From assembly GCF_003590145.2 (NCBI RefSeq), contig NZ_CP060436.1, forward strand, positions 2,547,001 to 2,611,000: 64,000 nt of DNA, written 5' to 3'. Source of the stretch: Pseudooceanicola algae (GTDB lineage Bacteria; Pseudomonadota; Alphaproteobacteria; Rhodobacterales; Rhodobacteraceae). The position numbers and the translations under genes are program-made. This document shows positions 8,310 through 16,975 of the stretch, in pieces; position 1 is the first letter of the stretch, and each line of letters begins with the position of its first letter. The notes under the pieces are model-generated. The model was not told the DNA's origin. It made no database searches and saw only the letters and a program-made list of their open reading frames with translations.

Positions 8310-8597
8310 CTAGCGGTCAAGCCGCGCGGCCAGGTCCTCGTCATCTCCGAGTCGGTAGAGCTTGACCTCCCGGACCAGCCGGATCGTCGGCTTGGCGGCA
8401 AAGAGGAAAGATCCGAAAAGGAAAAACCAGGTGCCTGCGATCATCAGGCTTTCATAGAAGAAAAACACCGATCCGACGATGAAAAACGCCGCAGCGAGGA
8501 AATCGACCAGCGTGTAGAGGATCTCGAACTGCGCGTAGAGCCTTTTGCTGTGTTCGGATTTCTGTCGGGCTTCGTGGCGGAAGAGTTTTGAAAGCAT
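8310..8597 (-). CDS. YrhK-like small membrane protein
   Basis: 95 residues. Two predicted membrane helices (ILYTLVDFLAAAFFIVGSVFFFY and LMIAGTWFFLFGSFLFAAKPTI) are followed by VREVKLYRLGD, the layout of YrhK-domain proteins. Their function is unknown. The start at MLSKLFRHEARQKSEHSKR was chosen because it gives the usual soluble basic N-terminus and AAAGGA lies about 12 nt upstream; the longer upstream frame is low-complexity. It is probably the first gene of a unit with the cupin gene and perhaps pheT. Confidence 0.8.
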   Translation of the reverse strand: MLSKLFRHEARQKSEHSKRLYAQFEILYTLVDFLAAAFFIVGSVFFFYESLMIAGTWFFLFGSFLFAAKPTIRLVREVKLYRLGDDEDLAARLDR

Positions 8598-8832
8598 GCG
8601 GGAGAATCCTTTTGCGGGGGAGGCTGGACAGGTTGGCGAAGTATAGTCCCCTGCTGCCTGGCGGCCAGTATTTCGCGCAGGTTGGGAAGCATGGAATTGC
8701 TCGTGGAACGGTTGCCAAACTGCCAAGCCGTGTCGCGAAGCGGCACGGCCAGCCACCGACCGCCCCCATGGGCGGGGGCTGACCACGATGTAAACAATGC
8801 TTCCTACAGCGACCTGCCAAAACCGATTTCAA

Positions 8833-8905
8833 CTTAAGTACACTTAAGGCTTGCGTGGCGCTCCAAATCGAGGCAGTATCCTTAAGTGGCCTTAAGAAAC
8901 TTAAG
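8833..8905. promoter_or_regulatory. Array of five CTTAAG palindromes (putative operator)
   Basis: CTTAAG occurs at 8833, 8843, 8881, 8891 and 8900, five times in 73 bp, in an otherwise GC-rich genome. The first two and the third/fourth pairs form the direct pattern CTTAAGTnnnCTTAAG with 10-bp, one-helical-turn spacing. The array ends 34 bp before the start of the gene at 8940, whose product has a ribbon-helix-helix-like N-terminus. That protein class often autoregulates through tandem short palindromes. Confidence 0.65.
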
Positions 8906-8939
8906 TGGCTCGCGGCCAGACACCACAAAGGAAGACACC

Positions 8940-9434
8940 ATGAACAGTATTACGATCAAAATTGACCTCGCTCTCCACAAGTTTATAGAAGCAAAGCGTT
9001 GCTCCTTCGAACAATCGCCCTGTGAAATCATAAAGAAAGAGCTTGGGTTAGCAGACACTAGTGAGACAGAAAGCAATCTTACAAAGCCTATGCAGCCGAT
9101 CAAAGGAAGCAACTCTTCAAGGCAGAAGTTCAGCATCGCTTTTGGAGACGCGACAGTCAGCGCCGGAAGCCTCAAGGAATGCTACTTCCAGGCACTGAAG
9201 CGAATGCGCGAGGCTAATCCCGACTTTCTAGACGAACTTTCGGCCGTAAAATACTCACGTCGCAGGATCGTCGCGAAATCTCCTGAAGCCCTCTACGACG
9301 GAGACGGACTTGCGCATTTCGGCCTCGAACTCGGAGACGGGTACTTCTACGATTCGAACCTGTCCCGTCAACAGGTGGAAAGCCGCCTTGGCCATTGCTC
9401 CGAAATTCTCGGCGTGCCGGTCGTCTTGACCTAA
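8940..9434 (+). CDS. Ribbon-helix-helix-like DNA-binding protein with unknown C-terminal domain
   Basis: 164 residues. The first about 35 residues (MNSITIKIDLALHKFIEAKR, then SPCEIIKKELGL) have the short beta-strand, helix, helix pattern of ribbon-helix-helix or SeqA-like N-termini. After a polar linker (residues 38-65) comes a compact alpha/beta domain with VSAGSLKECYFQALKRM, SRRRIVAKSPEALYDGDG and GYFYDSNLSRQQVESRL, which I do not recognise with confidence. Base composition is clearly less GC-rich than its neighbours and the gene is inserted on the opposite strand inside the pheS-pheT interval, suggesting acquisition. ATG 8940 follows AAGGAAG at about 6 nt. The CTTAAG array upstream is a likely autoregulatory site. 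Confidence 0.72.
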   Translation: MNSITIKIDLALHKFIEAKRCSFEQSPCEIIKKELGLADTSETESNLTKPMQPIKGSNSSRQKFSIAFGDATVSAGSLKECYFQALKRMREANPDFLDELSAVKYSRRRIVAKSPEALYDGDGLAHFGLELGDGYFYDSNLSRQQVESRLGHCSEILGVPVVLT

Positions 9435-9443
9435 AACTTATGA

Positions 9444-9472
9444 CCGGGGGCGGGGGTCAAACCCCGCCCCGG
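9444..9472. terminator. GC-rich hairpin at the convergent pheS / plus-strand gene ends
   Basis: CCGGGGGCGGGG and CCCCGCCCCGG form an 11-bp stem with one bulge. It starts 10 nt after the plus-strand gene stop and covers the last codons of pheS. There is no strong T-tract. Confidence 0.5.
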
Positions 9473-10521
9473 ATCGTCGGCACCTGCAAGGCGCTGAACC
9501 CGTAGTGCCGCAGCCACCGCAGGTCTGAATCAAAGAAGGCGCGCAGATCCGGGATGCCGTATTTCAGCATCGCGATCCGGTCGATCCCCATGCCGAAGGC
9601 AAAGCCCTGCCATTCGTTCGGGTCGACTCCGCCCGACTTCAGCACATGCGGGTGCACCATGCCGGAGCCTAGCACCTCGAGCCAGTCGTCGCCCTCTCCC
9701 ACCACGACCGTGCCGTCCTTCCAGGAACACTGGATGTCGACTTCGGCCGAAGGCTCGGTGAAGGGGAAGTGCGAGGCGCGGAAGCGGGTTTTGACCTTGG
9801 TGCCGAAATAGGCCGAGAAGAACTCCTCGAGCACCCATTTCAGGTTCGCCATTGAGATGTCGCGGTCGATGGCAAGGCCTTCGATCTGGTGGAACATCGG
9901 CGTGTGGGTCTGGTCGTAGTCGGCGCGATAGACGCGGCCCGGCGCGATGATGCGGATCGGCGCGCCCTGTTCCTGCATCGAGCGGATCTGCACCGGGCTG
10001 GTATGGGTGCGCAGCACATGCGGCGGGCGGTCGTCGCCTTCCGCACGGTGCATGTAGAAAGTGTCCATCTCGGCCCGCGCGGGGTGGTGGCCGGGGATGT
10101 TGAGCGCATCGAAATTGTACCAGTCGGTTTCGACCTGCGGCCCCTCGGCAACGGCAAAGCCCATGTCGGCGAAGATGGCGGTGCATTCTTCCCAGACCTG
10201 GCTGACCGGGTGGATCGTGCCCTGGCGTGTCGCCCGGCTGGGCAGCGTCACGTCCAGCCATTCGGTCCGCAGGCGTTCGTCCAGCGCGGCATCCGACAGG
10301 GCGGCCTTCTTGGCAGCCAGTGCCGAGTTGATCTCGTCCTTGAGGGCATTCAGCGCGGGGCCGGCCTGCTGACGTTCTTCCTGGGTCATCTTGCCCAGCT
10401 CGCGCATCTTCAGGCTGATCTCGCCCTTCTTGCCAACCGCCTGCAGCCGCAGCTGTTCCAGGGTGGCTTCATCGCCCGCCCCGGCAATCGCGCCAAGGTA
10501 TTTTGCCTTCAGATCGTCCAT
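9457..10521 (-). CDS. pheS: Phenylalanine-tRNA ligase alpha subunit
   Basis: 354 residues. The N-terminal coiled-coil ([20 protein letters not shown]) is followed by the class II synthetase core: motif 2 around [41 protein letters not shown], the [17 protein letters not shown] motif, and motif 3 as [20 protein letters not shown] near residues 308-327. Together with PheT it aminoacylates tRNA-Phe. The ATG has GGAGG 6 nt upstream. The upstream neighbour on the same strand is the Amt-chemoreceptor fusion rather than the usual rplT, with an 82-bp gap that may hold its own promoter. Confidence 0.97.
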   Translation of the reverse strand: MDDLKAKYLGAIAGAGDEATLEQLRLQAVGKKGEISLKMRELGKMTQEERQQAGPALNALKDEINSALAAKKAALSDAALDERLRTEWLDVTLPSRATRQGTIHPVSQVWEECTAIFADMGFAVAEGPQVETDWYNFDALNIPGHHPARAEMDTFYMHRAEGDDRPPHVLRTHTSPVQIRSMQEQGAPIRIIAPGRVYRADYDQTHTPMFHQIEGLAIDRDISMANLKWVLEEFFSAYFGTKVKTRFRASHFPFTEPSAEVDIQCSWKDGTVVVGEGDDWLEVLGSGMVHPHVLKSGGVDPNEWQGFAFGMGIDRIAMLKYGIPDLRAFFDSDLRWLRHYGFSALQVPTIRGGV

Positions 10522-10603
10522 CGCCGCCTCCGTTCGCAGACGGCGTTGGGGTTACCACAAGGGTCCCGGATTGCAAGGATCATGGACCGGGTGGCTCCGC
10601 GCG

Positions 10604-13456
10604 TCAGGCCGCATCGCGTGGCCTCAGGCGACGGTCGAGCATCATCCGCTCAAGCAGCACGCGGGTGGTTTCTGCTCCGGCAGAGACATCGGTGGCAATC
10701 GCATCCGCATCTTCGGCATGGCGCGCCATTTGCTGGGCCTCGGCGGCCACGGTCATGACAATGATATCGACCTCTGTCACCGCTTTGTGCTGATCGGTAC
10801 CGGCGCGGGCCAGGGCGCAATTGACCTCGTAGCTTTGTTCGGCGGTTTCGGCGATACGGCCCAACTGTTCGCGGGTGGCGGACACCAGAGAGGCCCCGGC
10901 GGAGACCTGGTCCCTGACCGTTTCGGCCCGCGCCCGGATCAGTTGCAATGCCTCACGGGTGCGGCCCGCGAGGGCGCGGACCTCTTCCGCGACCAGCTTG
11001 AACCCCGACCCTGCAGAGCCGCCATTTCGGGCCGCTTCGACCGCCGCATTCAGCGCCAGAAGATTGGTTTGGCGCGCGATGTCCTCGATCAGGTCGACAG
11101 AGCCGTTGATCTCCTGTGTGGCCTCTTCGGCGGACAGGATGTTTTCATGACTGCGCTCGGCCGTCGAAAGCCCTTCGCGGGCGTTGCCCTGGGTCTTGCG
11201 GCTTTGCTCGGCGGCTTCCTCGGCCAGGCTCTTGCCGTCCCGCGACAGGGCGCGCAGCTCTTGCAACAGGCTCTCGGCCTGCTGCATCTTGGCAGCCAGA
11301 TCCTGCACCCCGCTGCGGATGCCGGCAGAGGCAGAGGACCCATCGGCCCCAAGCCGCGCATTGTCTTCCGCCGCCTCGCGGACCTGCACGAGGGTCTGGG
11401 ACAGCCGGGCCGAGCTTTGATTGAGGCATTCCTGGATCTCGGCATAGCGGCCGCTGTAATCCCCCAGCATACGCGCCGCCAGATCGCCCGCGGCCATGCG
11501 GGTCAAGGCATCGTGCAATTCCGTCACGACCTTGTCCGAATGCGCGCCAAGCCGGTTCAACCCGGAACAGATCCGCGCGATCTGACCCGACTGGCCTTCC
11601 AGGCCGATCACGGCATCGAAACGCCCTTCGATCCCGGCCTCCACCGCGCAATCCACGCCTGAAACCGCCTGCGCCATCTGCTGCGCCATGGCTTCGAAGT
11701 CTTCCTGAAGACTGCCGAGCACGCCTTCATAGCGTCTCAGCATCACATGACGCCCTTCCCCGGACAGCAGATCCGCAAGGGCCGCCGACATATCCTCCAA
11801 CCCGTAGGTTGCGGCCCGGGACAGGTCATTTATCCGCTCCGACAGACGCCGCAACACGCCATCCTTGCCATCCAGCGGGACCTGGGCGGCGAAATCGCCG
11901 GCTTCGAAACGGTCGAGGACCTGCCCGACCTCGGAGGCCAGCAAATCCGCGATCGCCTCGTCCTGCGCCGCTTTCCGGCGGGCCTGTTCAGCCTCGGCGT
12001 CCTGCAGTCGCTGCGTATCCAGGGCGTCCAGGAGGAAATTGAAATCCATGGCAAGCTCAAAGGCTTCATCCCCTTGATCGACCTCGATCCTCAGGTCCGG
12101 CCGGCCGGGCTCGACGACCATGGCGCGGACCGCTTCCTGCACGCGTGTCAGCCCCAGCGAAGCGCCGTGTTCCGAAACGTTCAACCCGTCGCGTTCAAAG
12201 GCTTGCGAGACCCGCAGCCCGCCGCCCGGGTGGTCGTCGCTGCGGGAGCACAATGTCACCAAGCCAAGCACCAGGAAAGTCAGACCGAAGGCCCAGACGA
12301 AGACTACGCCGACCCCAAGCGCCTGGATGCCAAGCTGCCCAAGGACGGACCCTGCCGGCAGGGCCGCGGGGTCACCAAGCAGGGCCAGCGACAGGGTGCC
12401 GAAAGCCCCCGCCGCCCCATGGACCGCAATCGCCCCCAAGGGGTCATCCAGTTTGCAGACATGTTCCATGAAACGCGCAAAGAAGAAGGCCACTGTGGCC
12501 GCCCCGATGCCGGTCAGCGCAGCGCCACCGCCATCCAACAGATCGCAGCCCGCTGTCACCCCGACCAAACCGGCCAACGCTCCGTTCACCGCAGCCTCGG
12601 GGCGGAAAAGGCCATCCAGACTGCGCCCTAGGATCATTCCGGAAACGCCCCCCGTCGCGCCCGAGATCATTGTGGCCATGATGATTCCCGAAAAGGCACC
12701 GGTCCCGGCGGTGGTCGACCCGCCGTTGAAACCGATCCAACCGACCCAGAGGATCACGCAGCCCGCAGTTGCCAGAACCGGCGAATGCCCGTGCAGCACC
12801 CGCGGGCGCCCGTTTTCATCGAACCTGCCGAAGCGCGGGCCGATCAGGATCACCGCCGCCAGGGCCGCCCAGGCACCGACGGAATGAACCACGGTCGAGC
12901 CGGCGAAATCCAGGAACCCCAGCCGCGCCAGCCAGGGATCGCCGCCGCCCGACAACAGACCGCCCCAGACCCAATGCCCGGCCACCGGGTAGATCAACAA
13001 GGTAATCAGCAGGGTGATCGCGATATAGCCGAACATCGACATGCGTTCCGCAACCGCGCCGGAAACGATGGTCGCGGCTGTACCGCAGAACACCACCTGA
13101 AAGGTGAAGAAGGTCATCGACCATTGATCGCCGGTCCCGAACCAAAGCATGTCTGGCGACCAGCCGAACCAGCCCCCCTGCGAGGTGCCGAACATCACGC
13201 AAAAGCCGAAGGCGCCATAGCAAACTGTCGACAGGATGAAGTCGATCAGGTTCTTCTGCGCCACGTTCACGGAATTCTTGGACCGCACCTGCCCGGCCTC
13301 AAGCAGCAGGAACCCGGCCTGCATAAAGAAGACCAGCCCCGCCGCGGTCATGGTCCAGACGTGGTCGAGATTGCTTTGCAGAGCGAATTGATCGGCCGCC
13401 GGCACAGGCAGTGGCAGGATGTACAGGCCAATCGCGAGGAAAGCGATGCGTTTCAT
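10604..13456 (-). CDS. Ammonium transporter fused to methyl-accepting chemotaxis signalling domain
   Basis: 950 residues. After a signal peptide (to about residue 21) lies a complete Amt/MEP channel (about 25-405). It contains GFLLLEAGQVRSKN, the FQVVFCGTAATIVSGAVAER segment with the gate phenylalanine, YPVAGHWVWGG, and both pore histidines: H191 in STVVHSVG and H346 in AIAVHGAAG. A linker and HAMP-like repeats follow (about 500-570 and 640-690, DRFEAGDFAAQ and TRMAAGDLAARM), then an MCP signalling hairpin whose tip is RQTNLLALNAAVEAARNGG and VAEEVRALAGRT (about 795-833). It probably reports ammonium binding or flux to CheA. Amt-histidine-kinase fusions are known; this architecture is rarer. 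It is a single intact frame. Confidence 0.93.
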   Translation of the reverse strand: MKRIAFLAIGLYILPLPVPAADQFALQSNLDHVWTMTAAGLVFFMQAGFLLLEAGQVRSKNSVNVAQKNLIDFILSTVCYGAFGFCVMFGTSQGGWFGWSPDMLWFGTGDQWSMTFFTFQVVFCGTAATIVSGAVAERMSMFGYIAITLLITLLIYPVAGHWVWGGLLSGGGDPWLARLGFLDFAGSTVVHSVGAWAALAAVILIGPRFGRFDENGRPRVLHGHSPVLATAGCVILWVGWIGFNGGSTTAGTGAFSGIIMATMISGATGGVSGMILGRSLDGLFRPEAAVNGALAGLVGVTAGCDLLDGGGAALTGIGAATVAFFFARFMEHVCKLDDPLGAIAVHGAAGAFGTLSLALLGDPAALPAGSVLGQLGIQALGVGVVFVWAFGLTFLVLGLVTLCSRSDDHPGGGLRVSQAFERDGLNVSEHGASLGLTRVQEAVRAMVVEPGRPDLRIEVDQGDEAFELAMDFNFLLDALDTQRLQDAEAEQARRKAAQDEAIADLLASEVGQVLDRFEAGDFAAQVPLDGKDGVLRRLSERINDLSRAATYGLEDMSAALADLLSGEGRHVMLRRYEGVLGSLQEDFEAMAQQMAQAVSGVDCAVEAGIEGRFDAVIGLEGQSGQIARICSGLNRLGAHSDKVVTELHDALTRMAAGDLAARMLGDYSGRYAEIQECLNQSSARLSQTLVQVREAAEDNARLGADGSSASAGIRSGVQDLAAKMQQAESLLQELRALSRDGKSLAEEAAEQSRKTQGNAREGLSTAERSHENILSAEEATQEINGSVDLIEDIARQTNLLALNAAVEAARNGGSAGSGFKLVAEEVRALAGRTREALQLIRARAETVRDQVSAGASLVSATREQLGRIAETAEQSYEVNCALARAGTDQHKAVTEVDIIVMTVAAEAQQMARHAEDADAIATDVSAGAETTRVLLERMMLDRRLRPRDAA

Positions 13457-13525
13457 GAAAGGTCCCGGATTGCGCAGGCCCCAGACCTAGGGACGAAGCG
13501 CTAACGGGTCGTAAAGACAATGAAA

Positions 13526-13552
13526 AAAACCCCGCCGAATGGGCGGGGTTTT
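13526..13552. terminator. Bidirectional rho-independent terminator after rplT
   Basis: A perfect 11-bp stem, AAAACCCCGCC (13526-13536) with GGCGGGGTTTT (13542-13552), has A- and T-rich flanks on both sides. It lies 65 nt after the rplT stop on the minus strand and separates rpmI-rplT from the Amt-chemoreceptor gene. Confidence 0.88.
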
Positions 13553-13616
13553 AACTATTTCAGCGACACATCGGAAGGCCTGCCTGCGAAGGGGCCGGGC
13601 CTTGCGCTGTATCGGA

Positions 13617-13982
13617 TCAGGCCGCCAGAGCGCCCTTGGCCTTGTCGACGATGGCACCGAAAGCATCGGGCTCGTTCACGGCCAGATCAGCCAGGACCTT
13701 GCGGTCCACTTCGATACCGGCCAGCGTCAGACCGTTGATGAAGCGCGAGTAGGTCAGCGCTTCGTCGTGCGAACGGACGGCCGCGTTGATCCGCTGGATC
13801 CACAGGGCGCGGAAGTTGCGCTTGCGGTTCTTGCGGTCACGGGTCGCATACTGGTTGGCTTTGTCGACAGCCTGACGGGCAACCTTGAAGGTGCTCTTGC
13901 GACGGCCGTAATAGCCTTTCGCTGCGTCGAGGACTTTCTTGTGACGGGCGTGGGTTGTGGTTCCACCTTTAACGCGGGACAT
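13617..13982 (-). CDS. rplT: 50S ribosomal protein L20
   Basis: 121 residues, [20 protein letters not shown] followed by [17 protein letters not shown] and [18 protein letters not shown], unmistakably bL20. It is an early assembly protein binding 23S rRNA and in many bacteria a translational autoregulator of its own operon. ATG 13982 has AAGGAG 9 nt upstream. It is 12 nt downstream of rpmI. A terminator follows, so pheS is not obviously in the same transcript. Confidence 0.98.
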   Translation of the reverse strand: MSRVKGGTTTHARHKKVLDAAKGYYGRRKSTFKVARQAVDKANQYATRDRKNRKRNFRALWIQRINAAVRSHDEALTYSRFINGLTLAGIEVDRKVLADLAVNEPDAFGAIVDKAKGALAA

Positions 13983-13994
13983 GTGCTGATCTCC

Positions 13995-14195
13995 TTAGCG
14001 TGCGTAGGGCATCATCGGCTTGATGATTTGCTCATCAGCCTTGGACAGCGTGGTTGTCCCACGGGCATTGCGGATGAACTTGGTGCTCCGCTTGATCATG
14101 CCGTGGCGCTTACCGGCCTGGCCGGCGAGGATACGACCGGTGGCAGTAACCTTGAACCGCTTCTTGCAGCTCGACTTTGTCTTCATCTTGGGCAT
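13995..14195 (-). CDS. rpmI: 50S ribosomal protein L35
   Basis: 66 residues, [20 protein letters not shown] with [20 protein letters not shown], which is bL35. AGGAG lies 7 nt upstream of the start. It is the first gene of the rpmI-rplT pair. infC, which usually precedes it, is not in this window; instead 14196-14370 is non-coding and should hold the promoter and leader. Confidence 0.98.
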   Translation of the reverse strand: MPKMKTKSSCKKRFKVTATGRILAGQAGKRHGMIKRSTKFIRNARGTTTLSKADEQIIKPMMPYAR

Positions 14196-14370
14196 TTTCG
14201 TCTCCTGTCTTTAGAGAATCGACGCGACTCGGCATGCCTCTTTCGCCGGACGCGCAACAGAAAGGCGCGTATAGGCGGGGCGTGAGGATTTGGCAAGCCC
14301 CCGGTGCAGGGAAAGACGTGGTTTCGCGGCCATGGGGCGGACGCGGAATGCCAAGCGGGGCGGGCCGTTT

Positions 14371-14613
14371 CTAAAAGCTGTGCCAGACCGCGCCGAAGAC
14401 GCGATAAGTCGTCTCGGGGAAATTGCGCAGGGCATAGATCTGAGGATCAAGATACCAGACCCAGCCCATCGCCGCGACTCCGATTGCCAGCATCAGCGAC
14501 ATCGGCAGCAGCGGCCGGCGGTCGGCCAGGGCGGTCACCAGCCCCGGAACAGCGAAGAAGATCACCGCAGCGCCCCCGACGTAGATCGCATCATAGATCG
14601 TATCGTGCAGCAT
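14371..14613 (-). CDS. Small conserved membrane protein downstream of pyk
   Basis: 80 residues with two hydrophobic segments (AIYVGGAAVIFFAVPGLVTAL and MSLMLAIGVAAMGWVWYL) and a short C-terminal tail ending FGAVWHSF. I know similar small genes beside pyruvate kinase and L35 in Rhodobacterales but no function. The stop-to-terminator context (after pyk, before rpmI) suggests an independent small gene. There is no strong ribosome-binding site. Confidence 0.62.
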   Translation of the reverse strand: MLHDTIYDAIYVGGAAVIFFAVPGLVTALADRRPLLPMSLMLAIGVAAMGWVWYLDPQIYALRNFPETTYRVFGAVWHSF

Positions 14614-14650
14614 GAAATTTTCGGGGCTCGTATTCTGCGACCGACAAATC

Positions 14651-14686
14651 GGGGCGCCGGGCCGGATCAGACCCGCCCGGCGCCCC
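14651..14686 (-). terminator. Hairpin downstream of pyruvate kinase gene
   Basis: A perfect 12-bp stem, GGGGCGCCGGGC (14651-14662) with GCCCGGCGCCCC (14675-14686), begins 8 nt beyond the pyk stop on the minus strand. It is a strong structure with a weak T-tract. Confidence 0.65.
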
Positions 14687-14694
14687 CTGTCCGG

Positions 14695-16149
14695 TCAATC
14701 CGGATCGGCGGCAAAGATCAGGCGTTCATCGCAGGGCGCGACGCGCAGGATGTTCGTGGTGCCGGACTGGTTGAATGGCACCCCGGCAGTGACGACGATC
14801 TGGTCATCCTCGGTCGCCAGCCCGGTGACACGGGCGCAGCGCGCGGCATTGACGACGGCCTGCTTGAAGCGGTGCAATTCGCCGGTCATGTGGCAATTGC
14901 AGCCCCAGACCAGGGTCAGCTTGCGGGCCGTGCCACGCAGGTGGGTCAGCGCCAGGATCGGCACCTTGGGCCGTTCGCGGGCCACCAGCAACGCAGTCGT
15001 GCCATGCTGGGTAAAGCAGCAGATCGCCTTGATGTTCGTGGTCTCGGCGATTTCGCGTGCCGCGGCGACGATCCCGTCGGCAATCGTGCCACGCCCGGTG
15101 GTGGTGCGCCGCTGCGCTTCCATCACCTCGGCATACAGCGGATCGCCCTCGACCGACCGCGCCACGTTGTCCATCGTCGCGACCGCTTCGATCGGGTACT
15201 GGCCGGCGGCGCTTTCGGCGGAAAGCATCACCGCATCGGTGCCCTCGTAGATGGCGGCAGCCACGTCCGAGACTTCGGCCCGTGTCGGGACCGGGCTTTC
15301 GATCATCGATTCCAGCATCTGGGTGGCGACGATGACCGGCTTGGCCGCCGCACGGGCCTTGCGGATCAGGCGTTTCTGGATCGGCGGCACCGCGTGGACG
15401 GGCAGTTCGACGCCGAGATCACCCCGCGCCACCATGATCCCGTCCGAAACCGCCAGGATCTCCTCGTAGGCGGTGACAGCGGCGGGCTTTTCGATCTTGG
15501 CCAGAACAGCGGCGCGACCATCGGCCAGGCGCCGGGCCTCGTGCATGTCCTCGGGGCGCTGCACGAAGGACAGCGCCAGCCAGTCGACCCCCAGCTGGCA
15601 GACGAATTCCAGATCCTTGCGGTCCTTCTCCGACAGCGCCGCCAGCGGCAGCACCACGTCGGGCACGTTCACGCCCTTCCGGTTCGAGATCCGGCCACCG
15701 ACGATCACTTCGCAGTCCGCGAAATCCTCGCCGCAATCGGTGACCTTCAAACGGATCTTGCCGTCGTTGACCAGCAGGCTGGAACCCGGCTCGAGCGCCG
15801 CGAATATCTCGGGGTGGGGCAGGTTCACGCGGGACACATCGCCCGGCGCGTCGTCAAGATCGAGCCGGAAGGCCGCGCCCTCGGCCAGATCTTCGCCATC
15901 CTCGTTGCGGAAGGTCCCTACCCGCAGCTTCGGCCCCTGAAGGTCGGCGAGGATGCCGATGGTCCCGTCGACGTCGCGTTCGATCTGACGAATGATCCGG
16001 TGGCGTTCGCGGATCTCGTCATGGCTGCCGTGGGACATGTTCAGCCGGAACACATCCGCCCCCGCTTCATGCAGCGCGCGGATCGTCTCGTAATCCGAGG
16101 AGGAGGGCCCCAGAGTGGCGACGATTTTGGTATTGCGCTTGCGTATCAT
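14695..16149 (-). CDS. pyk: Pyruvate kinase
   Basis: 484 residues. It has the TIM-barrel start MIRKRNTKIVATLGPSS, ADVFRLNMSHGSHDEI, the ADLQGPKLRVGTF nucleotide/metal region, GIMVARGDLGVELP with the catalytic segment, and ATQMLESMIESPVPTRAEVSDVA near residue 280. It catalyses phosphoenolpyruvate + ADP to pyruvate + ATP, the last step of glycolysis, in the cytosol. Length is normal. It is followed by a strong hairpin. In related genomes an N-formylglutamate amidohydrolase gene often precedes pyk; here the upstream region is non-coding. Confidence 0.97.
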   Translation of the reverse strand: MIRKRNTKIVATLGPSSSDYETIRALHEAGADVFRLNMSHGSHDEIRERHRIIRQIERDVDGTIGILADLQGPKLRVGTFRNEDGEDLAEGAAFRLDLDDAPGDVSRVNLPHPEIFAALEPGSSLLVNDGKIRLKVTDCGEDFADCEVIVGGRISNRKGVNVPDVVLPLAALSEKDRKDLEFVCQLGVDWLALSFVQRPEDMHEARRLADGRAAVLAKIEKPAAVTAYEEILAVSDGIMVARGDLGVELPVHAVPPIQKRLIRKARAAAKPVIVATQMLESMIESPVPTRAEVSDVAAAIYEGTDAVMLSAESAAGQYPIEAVATMDNVARSVEGDPLYAEVMEAQRRTTTGRGTIADGIVAAAREIAETTNIKAICCFTQHGTTALLVARERPKVPILALTHLRGTARKLTLVWGCNCHMTGELHRFKQAVVNAARCARVTGLATEDDQIVVTAGVPFNQSGTTNILRVAPCDERLIFAADPD

Positions 16150-16595
16150 ATAAGGTCTTCCCCTGCTATCTGGCCCGATCGGGCTGGATGTTAGCGTTCA
16201 CATGCATCCTATTGCGCCCCGCCAGCATTGCCAATGGCAAGCCGGTCTGTACAGGGGCGCTTGTCCGACACCCGCGACACGTGTCCCTTTGGCACCCGTC
16301 GCGCGCACCCGGACCCTGTGCCGGGAGGGTGACATCCTGATGAAGCTGCGCCGCGCGGGGCGGATCGCCCGATGATGCTGCCTGACATGCTCCCCCCCTT
16401 CATCCGGCCCGACAGGCCCGGTCTTACCCCTGACAGGTTAACGCTTTTGTGTTCTCTGGGCAGCTTCATGGTGCCAGAAAGCGCTGCGGGGGCGATGGTT
16501 CGCTCAGGATCTAGGCGGCGCGCGCCTGCCTGCCCCCGTGACACTGGCCTCGCCAGAGGTCATTAACAGGCATCCCCTGCCGGAAAGGACATGAC
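16150..16595. other. Gene-free stretch between pyk and the DUF1244 gene
   Basis: About 445 bases separating divergent genes. The minus-strand frame across it is rich in glycine, arginine and serine and looks like GC-driven shadow. Promoters for pyk and the DUF1244 gene should lie at the ends; I see no further structure I can support. Confidence 0.5.
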
Positions 16596-16916
16596 ATGGA
16601 CACCCTGGACGACCAGACCCGCATCGAGTTGGAAGCCGCCGCCTTTCGCCGCCTCCGCCAGCACCTGATGGACGACCGCATGGACGTTCAGAACATCGAC
16701 CTGATGAATTTGGCCGGGTTCTGCCGAAATTGCCTCAGCCGCTGGTACCAGGAGGCCGCCAGCGAACGCGGCATGGACATGGGCAAGGAAGAGGCGCGAG
16801 AGGTCTTCTACGGCATGCCCTATGACGACTGGAAAACGGCGCACCAGACCGAAGCGCCCGCCGACAAGCAGGCCGCCTTCGCCACCGCCCTGCGGGACAA
16901 CGTCACCGACAAATAG
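16596..16916 (+). CDS. DUF1244 family protein
   Basis: 106 residues. The core DVQNIDLMNLAGFCRNCLSR followed by WYQEAASERG and EEAREVFYGMPYDDWK is the hallmark of DUF1244, a small helical family common in proteobacteria with a conserved CRNC cysteine pair. Its biochemical function is unknown; the CxxC-like pair may bind metal or be redox active (inference). AAGGA lies 7 nt before the ATG. It is single-gene and convergent with the D-amino-acid transaminase gene, with a shared hairpin between them. Confidence 0.92.
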   Translation: MDTLDDQTRIELEAAAFRRLRQHLMDDRMDVQNIDLMNLAGFCRNCLSRWYQEAASERGMDMGKEEAREVFYGMPYDDWKTAHQTEAPADKQAAFATALRDNVTDK

Positions 16917-16927
16917 ACCACGCAAAA

Positions 16928-16951
16928 GGCCCGCCGGATCACCGACGGGCC
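16928..16951. terminator. Hairpin between convergent DUF1244 and transaminase genes
   Basis: GGCCCGCCGG (16928-16937) pairs with CCGACGGGCC (16942-16951) with one mismatch and a 4-nt loop. A-rich sequence lies on the left and TTG on the right. It probably serves both strands. Confidence 0.65.
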
Positions 16952-16975
16952 TTGCACGGGACAGCAAGACGGCAA

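Noticed and set aside
8833-8905. CTTAAG array as a CRISPR or replication iteron array
   Set aside because: Units are only 6 bp with no spacers of constant length, no cas genes nearby and no DnaA-type boxes; an operator fits better.
16209-16544. Minus-strand open frame in the pyk upstream region
   Set aside because: Rich in Gly, Arg and Ser with no motif, and no conserved start context; treated as non-coding.
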